In this document: positions 1-6,369 of the stretch, one piece after another | Position numbering within the stretch: the first letter of the stretch is position 1 | Layout: every line of letters begins with the position of its first letter | Origin: Gemmatimonas sp. UBA2094 | GTDB taxonomy: Bacteria > Gemmatimonadota > Gemmatimonadetes > Gemmatimonadales > Gemmatimonadaceae | Assembly: GCA_002331565.1 (NCBI GenBank) | Contig: DCZC01000201.1 | Location: 1 to 6,798 of the forward strand | DNA length: 6,798 nucleotides | Direction: 5' to 3' | Notes under the pieces: generated by a model | What the model was told of the DNA's origin: nothing | Seen by the model: the letters and a program-made list of their open reading frames with translations, nothing else | Database searches by the model: none | Translations under genes and position numbers: made by a program

Positions 1-17
1 ACCCGCTCTTCCGATCT
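1..17. other. Residual sequencing adapter at contig end
   Basis: Bases 3-17 read CCGCTCTTCCGATCT, which is the 3' end of the older Illumina paired-end adapter 2; 16 of the first 17 bases fit its tail, which ends in AACCGCTCTTCCGATCT. The 3' 14 bases are also shared with the other Illumina read adapters. Such a match exactly at the first base of the window is best explained as untrimmed adapter and not genome. The reading frame of the following gene happens to stay open through it, so automatic callers may include a few false residues at the N-terminal side. Confidence 0.9.
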
Positions 18-18
18 G

Positions 19-1683
19 ACGAGCCCCTGCGGCTCCACGACCGCGCGGGTGCTGGCCCCGGGCGAGGTGATCAATCCCGTGGCGGGCCCCACCAGCCTCA
101 CCGCGTGCCTCGAGACCCCGGCAGGCCCGGTGAGCGGCGAGTACGCCCTCACGCTCATCTCCACCGCCACGAGCTTCGGCACGGCGTCCGTGGCCGACGT
201 GATCGGTCTCAACACCCGCGCCCCCGTGAGCGCGGCCCTCATGGCCCCGCTCCCCGACGGCAACAGCATCGCCATGCCGCCGGGCACCATGCTTGGCAAC
301 GTGCTCTCGGGCGTGGAACTGTTCGAGCGGCAGATGCGTGCCACCGAAATCCGCGAACTCACGTCGCTGGCCCGTGCCGCCCGCGAGTCCGTCGACGCGC
401 CGCGCACACTTGCATCGCTCACCACCGTGAATGTGGGTGACGAGATCAAGCTCAATGCCAACGCGAGTCAGGCGTGCAGCAACGCCGACATGCGCACCGG
501 TCGCGTGGCGGCGGTGGGCAACCGCGCCATCGTTGTGAACGACAAGGAGAATCCGTCGGGCGGCTATACTGACGCGGAATACGCGGGAATCGTGGCCACC
601 TTCGACACGCTCGTCTTCCCCATGGACACTGCGGCGTTCGGCGCGCCGTCCAACATCTCACCCTCCGGCAAGATCATCCTCTTTTACACGCGCGCCGTGA
701 ACGCGCTCACGCCGCAGGGAGCGGGCTATACCATCGGCGGATTCTTCTTCGCGCGCGACCTCTACCCCAAGATCGCGAAGAACAACCTGCCGGCCTGCGC
801 CACGTCGAACGAGACGGAGATGTTCTATCTGCTCGTGCCCGACCCCGACGGCGTGGTGAACAGCAACAAGCGCGCGAAGACCGACGTCACGCGGCTCAAC
901 CTCACCACCATCGCGCACGAACTGCAGCACCTCATCAATGCCTCGCGCCGCCTGGTAGTGAACCAGACCAGTGCCACCACCGAAACGGTGTGGCTCGACG
1001 AGGGGCTGTCACATCTGGCCGAAGAGCTGCTGTACTTCCGGGTGAGCGGATACTCCACGCGCAGCAATCTCGCCCTCACCGATGTGAACGGCGCGCGCGC
1101 CACCGACTTCACCACGTTCGCGTCGCAGAATTTCTCGCGCTTCTACAGCTTCATCACGGCGCCGGAGAACAATTCACCGTACGCACCGAACGATTCGCTC
1201 GCCACACGCGGCGCCATCTGGAACTTCCTGCGCTTCGCCGCCGCGAGACAGGGGCCCGCCGGCGAGGCGGCGTTCCTGCGTTCGCTGGTGAACACCGCGG
1301 CCACCGGCGTGACCAACCTGCAGCAGGTGCTCGCGGGCGGCGCGTTCGCCGACTACCTGCGCGACTGGAGCATCTCGCTCATCGCCGACGACTACCCCGC
1401 CACCACCACCACGACGCTGAGCACGCAATACGTGAATCCGGCGTGGAATTTCCGCAGCATCTACCCCGGCCTGCGCCTCGCCGGCGGCACCGCCCTCGGT
1501 GTGTATCCCATCGCCACCCGCTCGCTCGTGAGCGGCGTGCCGCAGCGCATCCCGCTCGCCGGCGGCGCCAGCAGCTACATCCGCTTCAGCGTGCCGGCCG
1601 GCCAGAAAGCGCTGATTTCGTTGTCGAGCAATGGCGCATTGCCAGCGAGTACGCTGCGGTACGGTATCGTGCGGTTGCGGTAG
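19..1683 (+). CDS. Secreted zinc metallopeptidase, M30 (hyicolysin)-like, 5' truncated
   Basis: This is the C-terminal 554 residues of a larger protein; the true start lies left of the window. The frame is open to the edge, and the GTG at 49 is only the first start-like codon, not a believable start, because no signal peptide or ribosome site goes with it. The visible N-terminal part is Thr/Ser/Ala-rich beta-type sequence with two cysteines, like a pre-peptidase domain. The catalytic signature is clear: HELQH (codons 916-930), two zinc histidines and the catalytic Glu, followed 23 residues later by WLDEGLSHLAEE, whose first Glu of the EGLS (codon 1000) is the expected third zinc ligand. HExxH followed by W-L-x-E-G-L-S is the pattern of gluzincin peptidases of the M30 group. 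A helical region and a C-terminal beta-rich part follow, ending in TAG at 1681. Role inferred: extracellular protein degradation. Substrate unknown. It converges on the lipoprotein gene and is separated from it by a large palindrome. Confidence 0.8.
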   Translation, partial: TSPCGSTTARVLAPGEVINPVAGPTSLTACLETPAGPVSGEYALTLISTATSFGTASVADVIGLNTRAPVSAALMAPLPDGNSIAMPPGTMLGNVLSGVELFERQMRATEIRELTSLARAARESVDAPRTLASLTTVNVGDEIKLNANASQACSNADMRTGRVAAVGNRAIVVNDKENPSGGYTDAEYAGIVATFDTLVFPMDTAAFGAPSNISPSGKIILFYTRAVNALTPQGAGYTIGGFFFARDLYPKIAKNNLPACATSNETEMFYLLVPDPDGVVNSNKRAKTDVTRLNLTTIAHELQHLINASRRLVVNQTSATTETVWLDEGLSHLAEELLYFRVSGYSTRSNLALTDVNGARATDFTTFASQNFSRFYSFITAPENNSPYAPNDSLATRGAIWNFLRFAAARQGPAGEAAFLRSLVNTAATGVTNLQQVLAGGAFADYLRDWSISLIADDYPATTTTTLSTQYVNPAWNFRSIYPGLRLAGGTALGVYPIATRSLVSGVPQRIPLAGGASSYIRFSVPAGQKALISLSSNGALPASTLRYGIVRLR

Positions 1684-1688
1684 GCGAT

Positions 1689-1777
1689 CTGAAGACTCAT
1701 GGCTGACAGCTGAAAGCTCCCCCGGAGATCGCGTGATCTTTCGGGGGAGCTTTCAGTTTTCGGTCCTCAGTCTTCAG
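1689..1777 (+). terminator. Large convergent-gene hairpin terminator / palindromic element
   Basis: The arms 1689-1724 and 1742-1777 are 36 nt each and pair in register without gaps: 30 Watson-Crick pairs, 3 G-U pairs and 3 mismatches. The inner 15 bp (1710-1724 with 1742-1756) are perfect, and the loop holds a further 5-bp stem (agatc with gatct, around loop gcgt). Four T residues (1757-1760) follow the inner stem on the + strand, as in an intrinsic terminator. It starts 6 nt after the peptidase stop and ends 13 nt before the stop of the convergent lipoprotein gene, so it probably terminates both transcripts. The G-U pairs work only in the + transcript, so the full-length fold is stronger in that direction. 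The symmetry is longer than a typical terminator needs, so it may be a dispersed palindromic repeat that has been recruited. Confidence 0.85.
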
Positions 1778-1790
1778 TGCATTCCGTGGC

Positions 1791-4700
1791 CTACCGCTCC
1801 GCCGCGACAGTGAGATTTCCCGCCACCACCTGCGGCGAAGTCGGAAACGGCTGACCCACGGCGCCGCTGCTGTTGTCGCCCCAGCAGTAGACGCGTTCGT
1901 CGGTGGCGATGCCACACGTGTGAATGGTCCCGGCAGCGACGGCACGCCATTGATTTCCGCGGCCGGCGGGCAGCGGTGCACCATCGGTGCCGTTGAAATC
2001 ACCCGACCCGAACTGACCGAAGGTATTGCCCCCCCAGCAGTGCATCGTGCCCGCGGTGGCGATACCGCACACGTGGTCGTGCCCCATGGCGATCGACGTA
2101 AATCGCACGCTGCCGAGTACCGCCGACGGGGTCGTGATCGGTCCGCCACGCGGGCCGTCGCCCACCTTGCCGTAATAGTCGGCCCCCCAGCAGAAGGCGG
2201 CACCGCTGGCGTTCAGCGCACACGTATCCCACGGTCCGGGCGCCACCGTGCGGAAGCGCTCGGTGGTCGACACACGACTTGGGAGCAGCACGTTCTCGCC
2301 ACGTGTCCCGAGGCCAAGCTGCCCTTCGACGTTGGATCCCCAGCAGTAGGTCACACCATCCAACGTCACGCCGCACGAATGGTTACCGCCGGCCTGCACC
2401 GACGCGAATGGTGCCTCGAGGCCAACCAACACCGGACTCTGGCTGTAGTTGGTGTTCCCGTTCCCCAGCTGCCCCTGCCAGTTCGAGCGGGCACAAGCCG
2501 CCCGGCCAGACGTCGTGATGCCACACCAATGGTACGATCGCGAGCTCGACGCGAGTTCGCGGAATCGCAACGGCGTGTCAGCCAGCGCGGCACTCTGCCC
2601 ATCGCCCCAGCAGACCACCTGTCCGTCGGCCTGCAAGCCGCACATCCCGGCCTGCATCGCCGTGATCGCCGTGTAGCCGCGATCGTCGACGACCCGTATG
2701 GGGCGAAGGCGGGTGGCACTGGTCCCGTCACCAAGCTGGCGAGAGCTGTTGTCGCCCCAGCAGAAGGTCGCGTTGGTTCGCGTGAGTGCACATGAATGGT
2801 ACGCGCCAGCGACGATGGCACGAACGCCCGTGAGATCCGGTACGAGGACCGGCTCGGAGAAGCGCGACTGCGTCCCCACGCCAAGTTGCCCGTAATCGTT
2901 TTTCCCCCAGCAGCGGATACCGCCAGCCGCGGGTGCCGCACAGCTGTGGCTGCGTCCGCTGGCGAGTGCGCGCACAACGCCGAAGGCGCTCACTACTGTT
3001 GGCGGCTGCCCAAGTTCCAGATCACCGGTCCCCATCTGCCCGCTGACGCCGCTGCCCCAACAGACCACCCGCTGCGCCGACGTGGTGCCGCACACGTGCG
3101 ACTGGCCCAGTTCTATCGACGTGAGCGAGACACCGGGAACAGCAACCGGAATGAGTACATTCTGTCCGGGTCCGGTACCGAGCACGCCGAAGGAATTCTC
3201 GCCCCAGCAGTAGGGCACGCCGTCGGTCGTCAATGCGCAACTCGACCGACTCCCTGTGGTAATGCGAGCGAACGGCGCATCCCGCTTCACGCGGGTGGGC
3301 AGCAAAATGTCACCCGCCTGTGTTCCCTGGCCCAGCTGCCCCGACGTGTTGTGCCCCCAACACCACACCTCCGCCGCCGTCGTCACCCCGCACGTGTGCC
3401 AGAAGCCGGCGGCGATCTCGATGAACCGCTGCGCAGTCCTCACGAGCGTTGGGTCGCTACGTTGGACCGCCGTGCCATCGCCTACTTGGCCATGGTCGTT
3501 GCGCCCCCAGCACCACACCGTGCCAGTACCTTCGAGTCCACACGTATGGCCCTCACCACCCGCGATCTGCGCAAAGCGCCGGTCGGTCGACACCGGCACC
3601 GGCGTGTTGCGGCTACCCTGATTGTTGCCGATGCCCAGGCGGCCTTCCCAATTGTCTCCCCAGCAGTGCGCCGTACCGTCTGCAGTCAGACCGCACGTGT
3701 GAAACTCCCCCCCTTCCAGCGAAACAAACCGGAGGCCTCCCGCCACTCGCATCGGCGTGAGGTGGTTCGACGACCAGTCTCCCGCGCCGATACGACCCCC
3801 CGAGTTGTCCCCCCAGCAGAAGGTCTCACCGCCCGTCGTCAGCGCACATGAGTGTGCGTACCCGGCCACCAGCGTCCGCACGCGAATGGCCAACGGCGCC
3901 ACCGTCACGGCCGCAGTTGCACGCTTTCCATCCGCTTCGGCGGAAATCGTGGCGACGCCCACGGCGAGTGCGGTCATTCGACCGTCGCCCGACACCGAAG
4001 CCACACTCGCATCGCTCGAGCGCCACGTGACGGCGACACTTGGCGGCGCTGCCCCTTGATCATCGCGCAACGTGGCGGTCAGTTGGGCGCGCTTGCCGAG
4101 TTCGATCGACGCGGGCGGCGAGGCAATCGCGATCGTCGCGACGAGGCGACGAACGGTCACGATCGTCGTGGAGCGCTTCCCCTCCACATCGACGGTCACG
4201 GTGGCGGTCCCTGGCGCGACCGCCACCAGCACGGCCGCCCCTTCAAGCGTACCGGTCACCTGCACGACCGACGGATTGTCCGACGACCACTCCGCACGGC
4301 GACCGTCGAGCGTCGACCCGCGGGTATCGAGGGCAAACGAACGAATGACCCGATTCTCACCGGGAAAGAGAATGGGATTCGCCAGTGACACAGTGACGGT
4401 GGCGACCGGAGCCCGCACCACGATCGCCGCGCTGGCTGATACCCCTTCCGATTCCGCCACGATCGATGCCGTACCCAGGGCGACGGCGGTCACCTTGCCG
4501 TCGGCCGCCACAGTGGCCACGGCAGGGGTCGTCGAGCGGTACGCCACAACGCGGTCCACCAAGACCGCACCCGCGCTGTCGCGTACCGCCGCACTCAGTC
4601 GCAGCGTATCGCCGGGCACGAGAGGGCCTGGCACACGCGGCGTCATGACCAGGGATGCGACCGCCGCCCGCACATCGATCGTCGCGGTGGCGCGCGCGCC

Positions 4701-5081
4701 CTCGCTGGTGGCGGTGACGACGGTGCGGCCGGTGGCCAGCGCCGTCACGTTGCCTGATGCGGAAACGGACGCGACGGTCGGCACTGAGCTGCTCCACTGC
4801 ACGACGCGGTCGTTCAGTGGCGTGCCGTTTGCACTCTTCGTCACCGCGAACAGCTGCAAGGTCGCGCCGATGCGCAGCGCCGCCGTGTTTGCCGGCGTGA
4901 TCTCGATCGCCGCGACGGCGACTGGCGGGGGTGGCGGAGGTGCCGTGGGTGTGGTGACCGCGCCACGATCGCTCGCGGCGCCGCCGCATGCCGTCAGGGC
5001 GGCCACAACGACGACCATGGCCCACGCATGGCGCAGGTCGTCGGGGATCGGATGTCGGTTCGCCGCGCTGATTCGATGCAT
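1791..5081 (-). CDS. Lipoprotein with four Big2-type Ig domains and fourteen RCC1-like repeats
   Basis: A protein of 1096 residues, predicted to be a lipid-anchored surface or periplasmic protein. A hydrophobic segment ends in lipobox LTAC with Cys32 as the lipid attachment site, followed by a linker with six consecutive prolines. Residues about 56-139, 140-224, 225-311 and 312-396 are four Big2-type Ig domains, each with the W/Y-x-S-S/T...V-A-x-V...G-x-V/M-T-A-L/V...G-x-A-x-I pattern. From about residue 400 to the end there are 14 RCC1-like repeats of about 50 residues with the core H-S/T-C-G/A...C-W-G-x-N-x-x-G-Q-L-G, which would make two seven-bladed propellers. I start it at ATG 5081: GGAG lies 8 nt upstream and the signal peptide has a reasonable length. 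In-frame ATGs at 5114 (AGGGG 5 nt upstream) and 5099 are alternatives and would add 11 or 6 residues. In eukaryotic RCC1 the fold binds chromatin and Ran; no such role is implied here. A binding or adhesion role is likely, partner unknown. Confidence 0.88.
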   Translation of the reverse strand: MHRISAANRHPIPDDLRHAWAMVVVVAALTACGGAASDRGAVTTPTAPPPPPPVAVAAIEITPANTAALRIGATLQLFAVTKSANGTPLNDRVVQWSSSVPTVASVSASGNVTALATGRTVVTATSEGARATATIDVRAAVASLVMTPRVPGPLVPGDTLRLSAAVRDSAGAVLVDRVVAYRSTTPAVATVAADGKVTAVALGTASIVAESEGVSASAAIVVRAPVATVTVSLANPILFPGENRVIRSFALDTRGSTLDGRRAEWSSDNPSVVQVTGTLEGAAVLVAVAPGTATVTVDVEGKRSTTIVTVRRLVATIAIASPPASIELGKRAQLTATLRDDQGAAPPSVAVTWRSSDASVASVSGDGRMTALAVGVATISAEADGKRATAAVTVAPLAIRVRTLVAGYAHSCALTTGGETFCWGDNSGGRIGAGDWSSNHLTPMRVAGGLRFVSLEGGEFHTCGLTADGTAHCWGDNWEGRLGIGNNQGSRNTPVPVSTDRRFAQIAGGEGHTCGLEGTGTVWCWGRNDHGQVGDGTAVQRSDPTLVRTAQRFIEIAAGFWHTCGVTTAAEVWCWGHNTSGQLGQGTQAGDILLPTRVKRDAPFARITTGSRSSCALTTDGVPYCWGENSFGVLGTGPGQNVLIPVAVPGVSLTSIELGQSHVCGTTSAQRVVCWGSGVSGQMGTGDLELGQPPTVVSAFGVVRALASGRSHSCAAPAAGGIRCWGKNDYGQLGVGTQSRFSEPVLVPDLTGVRAIVAGAYHSCALTRTNATFCWGDNSSRQLGDGTSATRLRPIRVVDDRGYTAITAMQAGMCGLQADGQVVCWGDGQSAALADTPLRFRELASSSRSYHWCGITTSGRAACARSNWQGQLGNGNTNYSQSPVLVGLEAPFASVQAGGNHSCGVTLDGVTYCWGSNVEGQLGLGTRGENVLLPSRVSTTERFRTVAPGPWDTCALNASGAAFCWGADYYGKVGDGPRGGPITTPSAVLGSVRFTSIAMGHDHVCGIATAGTMHCWGGNTFGQFGSGDFNGTDGAPLPAGRGNQWRAVAAGTIHTCGIATDERVYCWGDNSSGAVGQPFPTSPQVVAGNLTVAAER
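1794..3884 (-). repeat. RCC1-like repeat array, 14 copies, about 150-bp period
   Basis: The Cys-Trp-Gly codons recur as plus-strand ccCCAgCa-type motifs near 1880, 2033, 2187, 2338, 2606, 2756, 2906, 3057, 3206, 3356, 3508, 3658 and 3813, spaced about 150 bp. The fourteenth site, near 2489, is mutated (Cys-Ala-Arg in place of Cys-Trp-Gly), and the repeat just before it in protein order (repeat 9) is shortened, giving a 117-bp interval. The conservation is at codon level for the structural core while the rest diverges, so this is an old protein-repeat array and not a recent DNA duplication. Confidence 0.85.
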
Positions 5082-5089
5082 TGGGTCAA

Positions 5090-5093
5090 CTCC
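5090..5093 (-). promoter_or_regulatory. Ribosome binding site deciding the lipoprotein start
   Basis: On the - strand GGAG is followed by 8 nt and then ATG at 5081. This spacing is normal for a Shine-Dalgarno site and supports the third in-frame ATG as the start of the RCC1 lipoprotein. The competing site before ATG 5114 (AGGGG with 5 nt) cannot be excluded. Confidence 0.5.
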
Positions 5094-5163
5094 GCACATG
5101 CTCACCGGGCGCATCGTCGCCCCTGAACGAATGAAGGAACTCCGAAGGTCGCCGACGTCGTGC

Positions 5164-6357
5164 CTATGGCCGTCCCACCACGACGATGCCGCTCATCCCC
5201 GGATGGACGGTGCAGTCGTAGCGGAAGGTGCCCGCAGTGGGGAACGTGCGGCTGATGGTGGCGTTGCTGATGAGCGGAATGTCCGCCGGCGATCCGGACG
5301 TCGTGAACACGACGTTGTGCGCGCGTGCCGGGAAGCGCCACGTAACCGTACCACCCGCGGCCAGATACGCCAGCGCGGGCGTGAAGAAGTCGCCCGGCAT
5401 TTCCACCAGCACCGTAGTCGGATAGGTGAACGGCGGATCGATTACGAGACGAAGGCGCTGCGTCGCCCGCTGCGGATCGCTGAACGCCGACACGGTGAAG
5501 TCATGCGATCCCGCAGCCGTGGGCACACCGGCAAGCATGCCGGCGCTCGAGAGCGTCATGCCCGGAGGCAACACCCCACCCACCAACTCCCACACGATGG
5601 TCGCATCGCCACCCCGACGCTCGAGCTGGGCAGCGTACGAGGTGCCCACGTTGCCATTGGGCAGTGTGGTGGTCTGAATGGACAATGGCGGCGGCAAGAC
5701 GCGAACAACGATATCGCGCTCGCGTGTTTTGTTGTCGGCGACCGCACGGATGCGCACCGTACGCTGCACGATCACGATGGGCACCCCTCGCAGCGTGCCA
5801 TCCGGCTGCAACACGAGCCCGGCGGGCAATGCACCGCCGACAAGCGACCAGCTGACGCGTCCCTGCGCTCCGGCCAACGAGAGCACGACCGAATAGTCGC
5901 TGCCCACATTGGCGAACGGGATAGCCTCGGGCAGGATCTCGATCGGCGCAGCCTCCACCTCCAGCCGGAACGTCGCCGTACCGGTACGCGCACCGTCGGC
6001 CACGCGCACGGTGAAGGTGAAACTGCCGGCCGTGACCGGCGTTCCGGCCAAGCGCCCAGTGGCACTCAACCCGAGGCCCGGGGGAAGCGAACCGTCGCTG
6101 ACTGTCCACACCGCCGCAGCCGAGCTGCCCGAGGCCTCGAGCTGCACACCGTATTCGACGGTGGCACGCCCCGCAGGGAGCGAGGCCGGCGTGGTGACCT
6201 GCAGCGGCGTGACCGCTGGCGGTGCGGTGCTGCTGCTGCCGGTACCGCTCGCCCCTTCCGACCCCGCGCACGCGGACGCCGACAACAGCGCTCCCGCGGC
6301 AAGCATGCGGCGCACGGGAACGAGTACCGCGGAGAGGAGGTCGCGCCGGCTCACCAC
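5164..6357 (-). CDS. Lipoprotein with three He_PIG-type Ig domains and a C-terminal copper cupredoxin domain
   Basis: 397 residues. The N-terminus has SRRDLL, close to the Tat consensus, then a second RR, a hydrophobic stretch and SASAC with Cys30, which fits the permissive lipoprotein pattern; it is probably exported and lipid-anchored. A Ser/Thr/Gly linker is followed by three putative-Ig (He_PIG) domains at about 52-136, 139-222 and 225-308, each with the hallmark W-x-x-x-x-G-x-L-P-x-G-L/M...G-x-L-x-G-x-P. Residues about 312-397 form a plastocyanin-like domain. All four type-1 copper ligands are visible: His347 (AHNVVF), Cys382, His385 and Met388 in YDCTVHPGMSG. The C-x2-H-x2-M loop is the short, amicyanin-like form. 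Role inferred: electron transfer or copper binding at the cell surface, held out on an Ig stalk. The start is GTG 6357, 7 nt after the stop of the upstream collagen-like gene, so translation is probably coupled; an internal ATG at 6306 would remove both arginine pairs. Confidence 0.87.
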   Translation of the reverse strand: MVSRRDLLSAVLVPVRRMLAAGALLSASACAGSEGASGTGSSSTAPPAVTPLQVTTPASLPAGRATVEYGVQLEASGSSAAAVWTVSDGSLPPGLGLSATGRLAGTPVTAGSFTFTVRVADGARTGTATFRLEVEAAPIEILPEAIPFANVGSDYSVVLSLAGAQGRVSWSLVGGALPAGLVLQPDGTLRGVPIVIVQRTVRIRAVADNKTRERDIVVRVLPPPLSIQTTTLPNGNVGTSYAAQLERRGGDATIVWELVGGVLPPGMTLSSAGMLAGVPTAAGSHDFTVSAFSDPQRATQRLRLVIDPPFTYPTTVLVEMPGDFFTPALAYLAAGGTVTWRFPARAHNVVFTTSGSPADIPLISNATISRTFPTAGTFRYDCTVHPGMSGIVVVGRP

Positions 6358-6363
6358 GATCTG

Positions 6364-6369
6364 CCTACC
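6364..6369 (-). promoter_or_regulatory. Ribosome binding site overlapping the upstream stop codon
   Basis: On the - strand GGTAGG ends 6 nt before the GTG start at 6357 and contains the TAG stop of the collagen-like gene. It is a weak Shine-Dalgarno match, but its position supports the GTG start and translational coupling of the two genes. Confidence 0.4.

Noticed and set aside
990..1706. A 238-codon + strand frame inside the peptidase gene
   Set aside because: It overlaps the HExxH-containing frame out of phase and is Arg/His-rich without motifs; it is a GC-rich shadow.
1631..1813. A 60-codon + strand frame through the convergent gap
   Set aside because: It overlaps the end of the peptidase gene and reads through the palindrome; it has no ribosome site or conserved content.
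1870..3830. A regularly spaced (about 150 bp) short motif resembling a repeat array or CRISPR
   Set aside because: The motif is the Cys-Trp-Gly codons of the RCC1 repeats; spacing and intervening sequence are coding and in frame, and repeats are far too short and variable for CRISPR.
2796..3851. A 351-codon + strand frame opposite the RCC1 repeats
   Set aside because: It is antisense to fourteen clearly conserved repeats and has no recognisable content of its own.
5082..5163. Possible terminator or promoter between the two lipoprotein genes
   Set aside because: There is only a short cgacgtcg palindrome and some imperfect gaagg/ccttc symmetry, with no T-run and no clear -35/-10 pair, so I do not call either.
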